Shown here piece by piece: positions 41,061 to 51,662 of a stretch of 64,000 nucleotides of DNA (position 1 is its first letter; the number at the start of each line of letters is the position of its first letter). Source of the stretch: Bartonella tribocorum CIP 105476 (lineage in GTDB: Bacteria; Pseudomonadota; Alphaproteobacteria; Rhizobiales; Rhizobiaceae). Below the pieces are notes generated by a model. That model searched no databases and was not told the origin of the DNA. It worked only from the letters and a program-made list of their open reading frames with translations. The stretch lies in contig NC_010161.1 of assembly GCF_000196435.1 (NCBI RefSeq), positions 2,375,001 to 2,439,000 of the forward strand, in the 5' to 3' direction. Made by a program: the position numbers and the translations under genes.

Positions 41061-41730
41061 TTTTATGACTCACAACAGCCCCAACTCATTGATACAAAAA
41101 AATTTAGACCGCTCTATTCCAAAACGGCCTCACTATAGTTGGTCTCCCCGCTGCTTATTTCGCTATTTTCCCCCCACAACACTGACTCTTGTAGTCATTG
41201 TTTTCATTTTTTGGGGTGGTTTTATTATTTTTTCTGAAAAAACCGAACGACTTGTCCCCCCAACGCCTCTTCCCAAAGCCGATGCTATCATTGTGCTTAC
41301 AGGTGGAGAACACCGAATAGAGACAGGACTTCATCTCTTACAAAAGGGGCTTGGTTCACGACTCCTCATCAGTGGCGTAAATACCTCAACCAATCTGAAG
41401 AGTTTCATGCATAACATGCATATTAGCCCACAGCTTATCTCCTGTTGTATTGACATTGGGCATCAAGCAATTAACACCAGAGGAAATGCCCAAGAAAGTG
41501 CCGCTTGGATCAAAAAGCACCACTATAAAACCCTTTATATCGTCACCCATGATTACCACATATGGCGCTCGATGCGTGAACTTAAATATCTCATGCCTGA
41601 TATCCATTTCATTGCTTATCCCGTGAAGAAGAGCAAAGCTGAAAGTACAATACAACAGATCAAACAAGCCCGCATTCTCATATTTCAATATATTAAAACA
41701 CTGCAAGTCTATATCAGAACCGCCTTCTGA
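41041..41730 (+). CDS. YdcF/SanA-like DUF218 membrane protein
   Basis: 229 residues with one N-terminal membrane segment (LTLVVIVFIFWGGFIIF) and a DUF218 domain: ADAIIVLTGGEHRIETGLHLL, SRLLISGV, RGNAQESAAWI and TLYIVTHDYHIWRSM. The family is linked to envelope integrity. GTG 41041 overlaps the ftsX end by 20 bp; ATG 41065 is the alternative and neither has a strong ribosome site. The ftsE-ftsX-ydcF order is common in Rhizobiales, so co-expression is likely. Confidence 0.85.
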   Translation: MKTVYFNFMTHNSPNSLIQKNLDRSIPKRPHYSWSPRCLFRYFPPTTLTLVVIVFIFWGGFIIFSEKTERLVPPTPLPKADAIIVLTGGEHRIETGLHLLQKGLGSRLLISGVNTSTNLKSFMHNMHISPQLISCCIDIGHQAINTRGNAQESAAWIKKHHYKTLYIVTHDYHIWRSMRELKYLMPDIHFIAYPVKKSKAESTIQQIKQARILIFQYIKTLQVYIRTAF

Positions 41731-41974
41731 TCTTTATCCCCCTGACCTTTTCCCTTATGACTTTAAACCTTGCCACCTTCTAACTGCGTCATCCCCTTCT
41801 CTCCATACTCTTTTCCACACGAATTAGCGCCATAAAAGCCCGCAGAACTTCCCCTCATGTCAAGCAAAACGCCCCGATACACGCGTCACTGTCTTGCAAA
41901 TTCACCCAAAAACATCTCTTATATCCCAAACTTGATCTCACAACACATGATCTATCTAATGCCATCCCCAATAT

Positions 41975-42305
41975 AGAAGACAGCTCTTGTAAATAAAGCT
42001 CCCAGACAGCTATAAGATCTCCAGACGTGTCATAAAAATCTCTTTATACCATCATCTTTACGCTTCCATAAAAAACGCAAATCACCCTATCCTACATTTT
42101 GCCATCCCCCAATATGACGATAGCTCTTAAAAACCACTTTGGATGATGAGCAAGGGGCATGCGTTACGCCTTTAACAGTATTCATAGACCAACCTCATAT
42201 GACATGCAAGGCAGTCATTTTAAAGGCTTAAAAGTGAGAAAATTGATGATCCTTAGATTTCTCTTTCAAGAGAGAACATTAAATGATCATTATAAATCAA
42301 TAGAT
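41975..42305 (-). pseudogene. Integrase remnant with leader, copy 11 (minus)
   Basis: Minus strand from 42302: TTGATTTATAATGATCATTT, a scrambled leader with repeats of GAGAG, GCATGCCCCTTGCTCATC at the start-codon region, ATATTGGGGGATGGCAAAATG and TTTATGGAAGCGTAAAGATG (NTKL-equivalent of LLHKRKDG), then traces of the REMGL-ALRD region. Very decayed. Confidence 0.5.
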
Positions 42306-42497
42306 TACTAACAATCTCTTCGTTCTATAAAGCATCTTCATAAGAGCATTTTAGATCACAGATACAATAAGCTCAAAACATACACCGCCACAAACATCCC
42401 ACGCTTCATAGCAATCTTTTTTTAAAATCATTTTCTTCTCTCAAATCACTTTTTGTTTGGTTTCCTCCCCACATCTCAAAGGACACTTTAACCCCCA

Positions 42498-42560
42498 CAA
42501 ATCTGTAAACAATAACATCCAGCTTTTTATCTAACGCGTTCCACCGGCTCACTTCTGATT
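42498..42560. repeat. Member of a second short dispersed repeat (family B)
   Basis: AATCTGTAAACAATAACATCCAGC followed by TTTTTATCTAACGCGTTCC resembles short stretches near 61605, 63660, 7845, 57095 and 14270 (shared words TGTAAACAAT, ATCCAGCTTTT, TCTAAC-CGTTC). Low-level similarity by eye. Confidence 0.35.
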
Positions 42561-42814
42561 ACCCTCACTCAAAAGATAGATTTCATGAGAGTTATGAGTT
42601 CCTTCCAACCGCTCAAAGAACGAAAATGCCGATCAACAACGGTTTGTAAAAAATCCACTTTCTCTGGACAAGCTCCTCTGGACTTCCCCATTTATATGCT
42701 CCACGCCTACAAGGCTCGACAAGCAAACCCTGCCCCAAAAATATTCATCCCTGTCGCTAAAGCTCATGTATCAAAATTTTAGCGGCTTTATTGCGTAGGG
42801 TGTTTTATTGCCAC

Positions 42815-43065
42815 CAACATATTGATTGATAAAGATAAGTGTTTTTCATCTTAAATAAGAATCTTGAATAACGTAAGATTCTCTCACTCTGTTGAATCAA
42901 TCAAAACCATTTGCTTGCACATCTCAAGGAAAAAGAGTCGTGTAGCGTAAAACGATATGAGAAAGACATGCCTCTTCTGAACCATCTTAAATGCCAAGAG
43001 CTTATTGCAACACCCACGAACTCGCAAAATGTATGAGAGCTCCAGCGTGTTATGACTCGACACTT
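42815..43065 (+). pseudogene. Integrase remnant with leader, copy 12
   Basis: ACATATTGATTGATAAAGAT, TTGAATAACGTAAGATTCTC, TTGAATCAATCAAAACCATT, ATGCCTCTTCTGAACCATCT, AAATGCCAAGAGCTTATTGC and AACACCCACGAACTCGCAAA follow one another; the copy ends at a decayed DGAS-like segment 3 bp before the restriction-modification stop codon. Same orientation as copy 13 beyond that gene. Confidence 0.75.
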
Positions 43066-43067
43066 TT

Positions 43068-46000
43068 TTACCGCACAATAGATAACTTAACCTTTTCAGT
43101 TTCTCTCACGTCTAATTTTGGAAGGCTGCGCACAATTTTCATGGTTTCTAAACTGACCGTAATAACCCGTTGAAACAATTCTAAAGGATAAGCTGGATTA
43201 CCCACCGCCTCAACGGCATAACGATTAGCATCATTAACAAGTCCACTCGCTTTATCCGTTTTGACAACCTGCCGTTCCATCACCCATTCAAGAGCAGATC
43301 GACCATTCACCACATAATCATAAGCTTCAAGAGGAATATTCTGCATCGTAATATGCGCATTATAAACCACGGTACTTTTATCAACAGCACCGCGTTTACC
43401 CGCAAATTTCATTGCTTGAACACGATAAAAACTCTCCGCATCAGAAATCACCCAAGTTTTTGGATCACCCTGTTTATAGGTCACAGGATAGGGTTCAACC
43501 TCCTCATAATTCATATGCAAATAACCCAATTCACGCCCCGCTGTCACAAAAGCCCAAAAGTCTTCTGCTTTTTTAACTGTTGGAATTCGCGGCAATTCTT
43601 TAGACAGATTATGCGCATAACGCTTGCGATAATCTTCGGAATGCAAAATCCCATAGACATAATAGAATAAATCATCCTTTGTAATCACTTCACCAGGATA
43701 AGCTGCTTTAAAATAGGCTAATCCCTCATCCGTAAGTGCATCACGCTGCTGCAGACCAGCTTTTTTGTTTTCCTCTGCAAGATTGGCAAATAAATGAGCC
43801 TGATTATTATTTTTATCTTTCAAAGATACAACATTTTCATAAATGTACCGTGGAAAACATTGGCTTGTATCCATTGTATGAAGATTAGGCAAATCCTTAG
43901 TCATAAGAACAGAAAAACCACTGCTTGCTCCAATTCCCGTAACTTGTATTAACCTATTTTTTAACGCTTTTTCTAAAGGAAAAATACACGGCATTTGGTA
44001 TACTCTCTCATTGAAAGTACGGTTATAATAAAGCCACTGTCGTGCAAAAGGACGATAAAGGCTTTGAATTAAGCAATCACTTTTAAATTCAGAAAACTTT
44101 CCCCTTATTAATTTTTCTTTAAGACTACTACTCCAACTGATCTTTTTAGCATCCGTGTTAACAAAATCATTCACAGCATTTGCACGCACCTTGCGATCAG
44201 AGTTTGGATAGGCAACATTAAAACGTTCTACTTCACCCTTATAAAAAGCAATCATATTGCTCATATTGCCCGCTAAAGCTTCACGGCTTGAATTATGTGC
44301 CCAAGCATCACGACCAGTTTGTATACCGCGAGAAAAAGTTTTGAATAGCTTTTTATCACTGCCCTTTTTATCACCTAAGACTAGAAATTTTTCAAAATCA
44401 CTGTTGCGTTGATCCAACCAATCGCCATGCGCATCTGGTGTAATCATCTGCCAACCACGTTCACGCTTTATACCGTCAACACTGCCTAATCGCTGAAGTT
44501 CAGAGAGTTTCTCTTTTGTCGTGAGATTATCCCCAATATCATAATAATAAATTTTACAAGGCTCAAAAACATTTGGATTTTTAACAAACAGTGTCACAGC
44601 AATTCCTGTCATGCTTCCACTTCCAAAAACATTTTGCCCCTCTCGAGCACGTCCTTTACTCATCATATTTTTACGAATATCACCACGCAAATTGAGAATA
44701 TAAATACCCGAAAATTCTTCATTCAATTCTTTTCGTAAGCCATTCATAGAATATCCATTGATAAAACCCGCATTTGTCACAAAACCAATAACACCACTGC
44801 TCTTTATGCGATCAGTTGCCCAACGCATGGCACGGATATAACTGTCATAAAGTCCATTAACATTGCTCGCTTTGGATTGAGCAGCATAAGTTTCACGGAT
44901 ACGTCTATCCAATTTAGGATAGTCAATATTCTGTGCATTATCGTTTTCGCTTTTTTGTCCAGAAGAATAAGGGGGGTTACCAACAATAACACGAATATCC
45001 AGTTCCTTCTGGCGTGACCTGCGGGTGCTATTGGCCATCAGCAAATCGCTTATTAAATCTTTATCTTGCTCATAAAGCTGAAATGTATCGGTCAGACAAA
45101 TTCCCTCAAAGGGAACATAACCTCCCCCCATCAGACCATGATAGGTTGTCTCAATATTAATAGCTGCGATATAATAGGCTAAAAGCACGATTTCATTGGC
45201 ATGGATTTCATGACAAAATTTGTGTTTCATCTCCTCTGGTTTGATCAAGCCTGATTGTAAAAGACGCGTGATAAAAGTCCCCGTTCCCGTAAAGGGATCC
45301 ATAATGTGAACACCTGAAGAGCCAAGCGTTTGCCCAAATTCATTTTTCAAGATATCATTGACAGAGTTCAAAATAAAATCCACCACCTCAACGGGCGTAT
45401 AAACAATCCCTAATTTTTCTACTGTGCGTGGAAAAGCATAACGAAAAAATTTATCGTAAAGCTCTACAATTAATCTCTGCTTGGCTTTTGGATCGGTAAT
45501 ACCACTGGCGCGTAATTTTACACTGGCATAAAATTTCTCAAGATCTTTGGATTCTTTATCAAGATTTGCCTCATCAAGCACATCAAGCATCCGTTGCATA
45601 GCACGCGAGACAGGGTTCTCACGCGTAAATTGATACCCTTCAAACAACACCTGAAAGACAGGACGCGTAATGATATGTTGTGCCAACATCTCAATCGCAT
45701 CAGCTTCTGTAATCGTATCGTTTAAGTCATCACGCAATTCTGCTAAAAACCGATCAAAAGCTTGACGTGCTACCGTGTCTGGCGCAGAGAGAATACCTGT
45801 TAAGCGCGCAATATGGTTCTTGGCAATTTCCGCAATATTGCTCGCCCAGTCCTCCCAATAATCCCGTGTCCCACATTTTTTGACAATCTTTGCCATGATA
45901 GCACGCGAAAGTTCATCCATAGGGAAAGAAAGCTCCCCTTGTCCATCTGTAAAAAGGAAATCACGCTCAGGGCTTCCAACTCCCGATCGTGCAAATTGTA

Positions 46001-48026
46001 AGCGAACAGGAAGAGTATCAACAACAGCTGTCACAGCCTGTAACTCAGTGCTTTGCGTTACCCCAATAATCTCAATCACATTGCTGATATCTTGCCCCAG
46101 CGACGCCTTATTAATCGTCGCATCAAAACGATCATCATGTGCGCGCAAAGCATTTAAAATTTGCCAAACAACCCGATATTTATCATTGTTATTTAAAGCT
46201 TGTTCTACTGGAATCCCAGAAGGAACACCTATTGGCAAAATGACATACCCCATCTTTTTGCCCTCACTGCGACGCATCACCCGTCCAACCGCTTGCACAA
46301 CATCAATCTGACTCTTACGTGGATTTAAAAACATAATGGCATCAAGAGCTGGAACATCCACCCCCTCAGACAAACAACGAGCATTGGTCAAAATACGACA
46401 AACATCACCCCCGCTCTCTGCTTTTAACCAATCAAGCAGTGCACTACGGTCCTTCGCATTAAACTTGCCATCAACATGTTCAATTTCGCATTTTAAAAAA
46501 TTCTCATTTTCCGTATTCTCTTGAGTATACTCAAGATATTCCTCAACAACCGCAGAAAATTCATCACGAACCAGTTTAGAACTGCGAATATCTTTACAAA
46601 ACGCTAAAGCACGATGCATGGGATATGGATCAGCCCCAACATCAGCCTTCATATCTTGTTTGGTCAAAGCCTTATAACAACCGATAATTTTTGTTGCATC
46701 ATCAAGAATAAGCGCTGACTCGCGATCACTAAGGCGTTTTTGAACAGCGGAACTGATGAGTTTTTCGTCCATTGCTAAGACAATAACCTTATAGTCCGTT
46801 AAAAGGTCATGCTGTACAGCCCATGAAAAGCCCCGATAAAAAAGTGTTTTGCCAAAAAGCTTTTCATCATCCATTGAAGCAAGAACGGCATTGGCTTCAT
46901 TCGCACGACTTTTCGCGTTATCCCCAAAAATACGGGGTGTCGCTGTCATATAAAGGCGCTTTTTAGCACGAATGATATCGTTGGAATGCACCTTCACAAA
47001 ATTGGATTCATCCGCGCCAACCAGTGTTGCCCCTGTTGTACGGTGCGCCTCATCACAAATGATAAGATCAAATGTTGGAAAACCATGATTTTTCTGTGCA
47101 TCCGCGATCACCTGAATAGATTGATAAGTTGCAAACACAACGCTCATCTCATCTGCAACACTCGTACCCGCCTGTTCTGCCAGTTTTGCTGCATAAGTTG
47201 TCGCTGGAAAAGCAAGATCACACACATCAATTTCTGCAACATCATCACTATTTTTACGACGCTTTCCCACTTGTGTATCGGAACAGACAGCAAAAGAACA
47301 TAATCCGATTTCTGCATCCGTTGTCCATTCACGCACCGTCTGTGACATCAGTGCCAAGGAGGGAACAAGAAATAAAACAAATTTCCCCTCACCAACCAAA
47401 TCTTCAGCAATTTTAAGACTAGTAAATGTCTTACCCGTCCCACAAGCCATAATAAGCTTACCCCGATCTGCCTGCGCAAGCCCAGCACGCACAAAACGCA
47501 ACGCCTCTTGCTGATGGGGACGGAGCTTCTTTTTATCCCCCAGCACAATTTTGCCTTTAGCAGCAAAAGTCTCCCAACGGATTGGACTTTTTTGCAAATC
47601 GGAAAGATTAATCCGTGTAACAGGAATTTTCTGTCCCTGTATCATTGTTTCAGCATTGTCAGTCCAAGCCTTTATGGTGCTATCGATGATCACACGCCGC
47701 TTAAACGGTTCTTTCCCTGATGCTGAAATAAAACTATCAATATCTGCTTTTTTAATCCGATAGGATTCATCATAAAATTTACATTGGATTGCTGCAAAAC
47801 CATCTTCATGACGAAGCTTTGCCACCAAATCAATCCCAGTATCACGACCATCCCAGCCATTTTCATGCGCCCAATCTTTAAAAGTTTGAACCTTTTCATA
47901 ACACTGAGACTGGAGAGGGTCATGGGTCAGATAAGCAAGAGCCAAACGCTCAAAATATGTGCCTTTATCCCGTTCGGTACGCGCTTCATCACGATAGGTC
48001 TGTAAAAGCGATTGTAGCGTCGTCAT
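43068..48026 (-). CDS. Single-polypeptide restriction-modification enzyme (type ISP-like)
   Basis: 1652 residues combining nuclease, translocase and methyltransferase in one chain. (1) N-terminal Mrr-like PD-(D/E)xK nuclease, about 15-130: GIDLVAKLRHEDG with D around 60, and IQCK. (2) SF2 translocase, about 170-620: Walker A ACGTGKTFTS (about 195), CDEAHRTTG (about 325), VQAVGRVMRR (about 584). (3) gamma-class N6-adenine methyltransferase, about 870-1250: motif I DPFTGTGTF (about 912), motif IV NPPYSSG (about 1016). (4) a C-terminal target-recognition region. Size and order match LlaGI/LlaBIII-type ISP enzymes that defend against phage. No separate specificity or methylase gene is needed. All motifs are intact, so it is probably active. 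It is flanked by like-oriented integrase remnants at 42815 and 49240. Confidence 0.9.
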   Translation of the reverse strand: MTTLQSLLQTYRDEARTERDKGTYFERLALAYLTHDPLQSQCYEKVQTFKDWAHENGWDGRDTGIDLVAKLRHEDGFAAIQCKFYDESYRIKKADIDSFISASGKEPFKRRVIIDSTIKAWTDNAETMIQGQKIPVTRINLSDLQKSPIRWETFAAKGKIVLGDKKKLRPHQQEALRFVRAGLAQADRGKLIMACGTGKTFTSLKIAEDLVGEGKFVLFLVPSLALMSQTVREWTTDAEIGLCSFAVCSDTQVGKRRKNSDDVAEIDVCDLAFPATTYAAKLAEQAGTSVADEMSVVFATYQSIQVIADAQKNHGFPTFDLIICDEAHRTTGATLVGADESNFVKVHSNDIIRAKKRLYMTATPRIFGDNAKSRANEANAVLASMDDEKLFGKTLFYRGFSWAVQHDLLTDYKVIVLAMDEKLISSAVQKRLSDRESALILDDATKIIGCYKALTKQDMKADVGADPYPMHRALAFCKDIRSSKLVRDEFSAVVEEYLEYTQENTENENFLKCEIEHVDGKFNAKDRSALLDWLKAESGGDVCRILTNARCLSEGVDVPALDAIMFLNPRKSQIDVVQAVGRVMRRSEGKKMGYVILPIGVPSGIPVEQALNNNDKYRVVWQILNALRAHDDRFDATINKASLGQDISNVIEIIGVTQSTELQAVTAVVDTLPVRLQFARSGVGSPERDFLFTDGQGELSFPMDELSRAIMAKIVKKCGTRDYWEDWASNIAEIAKNHIARLTGILSAPDTVARQAFDRFLAELRDDLNDTITEADAIEMLAQHIITRPVFQVLFEGYQFTRENPVSRAMQRMLDVLDEANLDKESKDLEKFYASVKLRASGITDPKAKQRLIVELYDKFFRYAFPRTVEKLGIVYTPVEVVDFILNSVNDILKNEFGQTLGSSGVHIMDPFTGTGTFITRLLQSGLIKPEEMKHKFCHEIHANEIVLLAYYIAAINIETTYHGLMGGGYVPFEGICLTDTFQLYEQDKDLISDLLMANSTRRSRQKELDIRVIVGNPPYSSGQKSENDNAQNIDYPKLDRRIRETYAAQSKASNVNGLYDSYIRAMRWATDRIKSSGVIGFVTNAGFINGYSMNGLRKELNEEFSGIYILNLRGDIRKNMMSKGRAREGQNVFGSGSMTGIAVTLFVKNPNVFEPCKIYYYDIGDNLTTKEKLSELQRLGSVDGIKRERGWQMITPDAHGDWLDQRNSDFEKFLVLGDKKGSDKKLFKTFSRGIQTGRDAWAHNSSREALAGNMSNMIAFYKGEVERFNVAYPNSDRKVRANAVNDFVNTDAKKISWSSSLKEKLIRGKFSEFKSDCLIQSLYRPFARQWLYYNRTFNERVYQMPCIFPLEKALKNRLIQVTGIGASSGFSVLMTKDLPNLHTMDTSQCFPRYIYENVVSLKDKNNNQAHLFANLAEENKKAGLQQRDALTDEGLAYFKAAYPGEVITKDDLFYYVYGILHSEDYRKRYAHNLSKELPRIPTVKKAEDFWAFVTAGRELGYLHMNYEEVEPYPVTYKQGDPKTWVISDAESFYRVQAMKFAGKRGAVDKSTVVYNAHITMQNIPLEAYDYVVNGRSALEWVMERQVVKTDKASGLVNDANRYAVEAVGNPAYPLELFQRVITVSLETMKIVRSLPKLDVRETEKVKLSIVR

Positions 48027-48335
48027 GCTTCCCCCCCAATTTAAAATACCTTCAACTATCGAATCTAGACCAATTCATAAATGCCTCTTGTTCTACTCAA
48101 AAGATTTAAAATATCTTAATTTTAAGACGTTCTTTCTACACTTATCTGAATGATATGAGGAATCTCTTTGTCTCCCCCGCCAAATCATATGATGCATTGA
48201 CTGATTCTACACCCTTATAGAAATAAAAAAGCAGATGTGATGATTTTAAAAAATATTTTTTTGCATTTGGTAAGAAGACAAAATAAAGTGCGCAATAATT
48301 TTAGGATTTAGCTTAAGAAATAAGAGGGGGGAAAA

Positions 48336-48755
48336 ATGGATACGATACCTGAAAACACACAAGACACTAGGAAAGAAACTCCACACAAAAAACATCGCAT
48401 TCTACAAACAACAATGCGTATAATATTCACGATAATACGAATTATATTTTCTATCATACGAAAAATATTCATCGTAACATTCAACATATTGATTTTTTTC
48501 ATCTTTCTTTTTCTTTTGTTCATTCGCGGACCGGTTCTTTTCCTATTAAACTTTTTCGCAGTAGCTTCAGCTGTATCGTTATTTTTTCTCATTTGGGGAA
48601 GCATGCTAGGAGGAGAAATATCAGCAAAGACACCCCAATAATAATCATTGGCATAGTTATTTTTCTTTTCGGCAGCCTATCTGCTAGTTGGTTTTATGAT
48701 GCTCTCTTACTCCGTCTTGCTCCTGCTAAATATGAGATTATGCTTTTTGATTAAA
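48336..48755 (+). CDS. Small hydrophobic membrane protein, probably frameshifted
   Basis: The open frame 48336-48641 encodes 101 residues: basic N-terminus (TRKETPHKKHR), then nearly continuous hydrophobic sequence (IIFTIIRIIFSIIRKIF, ILIFFIFLFLLFI, ASAVSLFFLIWGSML). Past the stop, another frame continues with a membrane-like tail (PIIIIGIVIFLFGSLSASWFY, DALLLRLAP) to a stop at 48753. There is no start codon for the second part, but its reading begins exactly where the first ends, so one indel near 48625 (or a programmed slip) most simply explains the pair; the joined product would have about 145 residues. GGGGGG precedes the ATG. Family not recognised. It lies next to the restriction-modification gene, divergently. 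Confidence 0.55.
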
Positions 48756-49239
48756 TAGAGCTCTCCTCATTCACACATCATTTAAAATGAGAAGCTTTCC
48801 GCCTCTTAATTTTTTTGCCCCCCTCCCCAAAATCATGAGATCAAACCTGCATCTTACGAAGTTGATTCTTAAGAACCTCCCCCTCTATGGAGCACCCCGA
48901 TAGCATCGTTGTCGCAGAAACTAAAATGGCTTGTTTTATCCTCCAACCCCAAAACGAGATAAAGCAGCAAAAAGTGATGTCTTAAACCAATATTCTAAAG
49001 AAAGCTAAGTGGACTCATATGAAGGAACGAAAAATGGCTGTATCTTAAGTGACGTTTTAAAACTTGAGTGCAATCATACTTTGTTTGCATCAAGCTTCAA
49101 CACCTGCAATTCGCACTGATCCTTTACAAAACCAAAAGTGAAAATCTTTATAACGTCTTTTCCAAAAATCTTAAACCGCTCAACGAACTCAATAACAAAT
49201 AAGCCAAATTTCGCAATCGTATTTTTACCATCAGGCAAT
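48756..49239. other. Intergenic stretch without recognised gene
   Basis: 484 bp, stops in all frames, no hairpin with T-run. CTCATATGAAGGAACGAAAAATGGC near 49014 resembles an integrase start region and may be a further faint scar. Confidence 0.35.
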
Positions 49240-49575
49240 GCATTGATTAATAAAAATAAGAGTTTTTCATCTTAAAATAAGAATCTCAGATATTGTAAGT
49301 TCTCTCATTTTAAATCTATGTCTATTGAAACAACCAATATCACTTGCCTACAACGTCACAAACGGAGCTGACATGTGAATAAAAAACCATAAAGAAAAAA
49401 CGAGAAATGCCCCTTATGAAGAGTTTTAAATCTACACCATTCTGATACAAAAGACTGCAATATTGGGGAGCGATGTATGATGGTTCCAGTTAGCACTCGG
49501 GTCAAGCGAAAAGATGGTGGTATTCTATAAAATTTCATGAGTCTAATGGCATGTTTCACTGAACAAATGAAGCAT
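49240..49575 (+). pseudogene. Integrase remnant with leader, copy 13
   Basis: CATTGATTAATAAAAATAAG, ATCTCAGATATTGTAAGTTC, ACAACGTCACAAACGGAGC, ATGTGAATAAAAAACCATAA, ATGCCCCTTATGAAGAGTTT, ATTGGGGAGCGATGTATGAT, GTCAAGCGAAAAGATGGTGG. The coding piece ends soon after the KRKDGG equivalent. Right bracket of the restriction-modification segment. Confidence 0.75.
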
Positions 49576-49676
49576 TTTATAGGAGAGAGCAGCGGATAAT
49601 CAAACTTTTTCCTGATCATATTTCGCTTCAAAAACGCTCTATCATAACAACAAACATGTCTTAAATTGATGAGCAC

Positions 49677-51659
49677 TTAATCACGCGAAAGTGCAACAAC
49701 CGGATCAAGCCGTGAAGCTTGTCGCGCTGGCGAAAAGCCAAAACATATCCCGATGAGGGTAGAAAAAGTAAGAGATAGGAGGATTGAATCAAGTGTATAA
49801 ACGAGGTGGATAGGCGCCTTAAAGAGTAAAAATAACCCCCCAATAGAAAATCCAAAGAGGATTCCTAAACCGCCCCCAATCATACATACTAAAATTGCTT
49901 CAATAAGAAATTGCTGCAAAATATCACTCTGACGCGCCCCAACAGCCATACGCACTCCAATTTCATTAATCCGCTCAGAAACCGTAACCAACATAATATT
50001 CATCACCCCAATCCCCCCTACAATGAGTGAAATAGCTGCAATTGAAGACACTAAAAGCGTTAAAATATGTGTGCTCTCCATAATACGTTCACGGAAAAAT
50101 TCAGAATTTCGAATGAAAAAATCTTCCCCACCATGGCGCATAATCAGAAAACGTTTCACCATTTTCTCCGCTAAATTTGAATCAATATGATCAGCAATCT
50201 TCACGGTAATGGCACGAACCTGCGTTGTTCCAAGAAAACGCGTTTGCACAGTTGTATAGGGCAAATAAATCTGCAACGTATTTGAGTTACCTCCATTATT
50301 TTGCGGATCTACCACCCCAATGATACGTGCAGGAACATTGCCCAGATGAACAATTTTTCCTATTGGACTCCCATGACTATGAGGGAAAAGCACCGCAAGC
50401 GCTTCTTTTTCAATGACGAGATCAACAGCGCGCTCACGCACACTTTTTTGATCAAACAACTGCCCCTGAACAGCCTTGAGTCCTTGTGTTTGGAAAAATT
50501 GTTCTCCCACTCCAGTAATCATAGCATTAACTTCAACGGAACCAAAACGAACCGTAGAATTTGCTGAAATCTGAGGTGTTACACCAGCAACATAGGGCAG
50601 ATCAGAAAGAGCTTCCGCATCTGCTTCCACCAAACTCGTTATCTTCTCTGCTTGTGGATCAGAAAAACTTTTCCCAGGGAAAATTGTCAAGGTATTGGAA
50701 CCTAAGCTTTTAAAATTTTCTAGTATTTTTTCCCGCGTCCCATTCCCCAAAGCCACCATGGCAATAATCGCCCCAATACCGATAATCACCCCAAGCATTG
50801 TTAAAAAAGTCCGCATCCGGTGTGCATTCATAGCCAACAAAGCCATGATAAATGCTTCACGAAAACGTTCAACAAAAGAACGAAAAAAACCCAGTGTTTT
50901 TTGATCTTTCAGATTTCGTTTCTCCTGAAGAGGTTGAACACTCGTTTTTGTTTTTTTACCTTTTGAAAGCTTATCAGAAATAATTTCCCCATCACTGATT
51001 TCGATAATACGATCTGCTCTTTTAGCCACCTGCATATCATGCGTTACAATAATAATGGTGCGCCCTTCTTGATGAAGCTCATCCAAAATACGCAAAACTT
51101 CTTGACCACTGTGTTTATCTAAAGCACCGGTTGGCTCATCGGCAAGAATAACCTCCGCATTATTCATCAATGCTCGTGCAATAGACACCCGTTGTTGCTG
51201 TCCTCCTGAAAGCTGATTAGGACGATGATTGATTCTCTTTCCCATGCCTAAGCGTGTTAAAAGTTCTTCTGCACGTTTTTTTCTCATATCTGGTGCACAG
51301 CCAGCATAAATAGCTGGAATTTCAACATTGCCAAGTGCCGTTAATTCATTCAACAAGTGATAGCGCTGAAAAATAAAGCCAAAATGATTGCGCCGCAAAG
51401 CGGATAATTCATCAGCAGAAAGAGAAGCTATTTCTTTTCCAGAAATCCAATAACGACCAGAACTTGGTCGATCAAGACACCCCAAAATATTCATCAATGT
51501 GGACTTTCCAGAACCAGAAGCCCCCATAATTGCCACCATTTCACCACGCTTAATGGTCAGATTGATACCCTTCAAGACAGTAACGAATGTTTCACCCGCA
51601 GGGAATTTGCGCACAATATTTTCCAAAACGAAAACAGCATCTGCTTTTTCTGCTTTCAT
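49677..51659 (-). CDS. macB: MacB-type ABC efflux transporter
   Basis: 660-residue type VII ABC protein: N-terminal ATPase (Walker [11 protein letters not shown]-loop FIFQRYHLL, signature LSGGQQQR, Walker [11 protein letters not shown]-loop VTHD; residues 1-235), a first membrane helix near 280, a periplasmic domain (about 310-525), and three C-terminal helices with the typical [21 protein letters not shown]. It acts as a mechanotransmitter driving substrates from periplasm through the MacA-OMF conduit. Three bases after macA, in the OMF-macA-macB operon. MacA starts the complex; substrates (macrolides, peptides, lipids) are not predictable. Confidence 0.94.
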   Translation of the reverse strand: MKAEKADAVFVLENIVRKFPAGETFVTVLKGINLTIKRGEMVAIMGASGSGKSTLMNILGCLDRPSSGRYWISGKEIASLSADELSALRRNHFGFIFQRYHLLNELTALGNVEIPAIYAGCAPDMRKKRAEELLTRLGMGKRINHRPNQLSGGQQQRVSIARALMNNAEVILADEPTGALDKHSGQEVLRILDELHQEGRTIIIVTHDMQVAKRADRIIEISDGEIISDKLSKGKKTKTSVQPLQEKRNLKDQKTLGFFRSFVERFREAFIMALLAMNAHRMRTFLTMLGVIIGIGAIIAMVALGNGTREKILENFKSLGSNTLTIFPGKSFSDPQAEKITSLVEADAEALSDLPYVAGVTPQISANSTVRFGSVEVNAMITGVGEQFFQTQGLKAVQGQLFDQKSVRERAVDLVIEKEALAVLFPHSHGSPIGKIVHLGNVPARIIGVVDPQNNGGNSNTLQIYLPYTTVQTRFLGTTQVRAITVKIADHIDSNLAEKMVKRFLIMRHGGEDFFIRNSEFFRERIMESTHILTLLVSSIAAISLIVGGIGVMNIMLVTVSERINEIGVRMAVGARQSDILQQFLIEAILVCMIGGGLGILFGFSIGGLFLLFKAPIHLVYTLDSILLSLTFSTLIGICFGFSPARQASRLDPVVALSRD

Positions 51660-51662
51660 GAT

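Noticed and set aside
42585..42782. 65-codon plus-strand ORF
   Set aside because: No family, no ribosome site, and it overlaps repeat-rich DNA.
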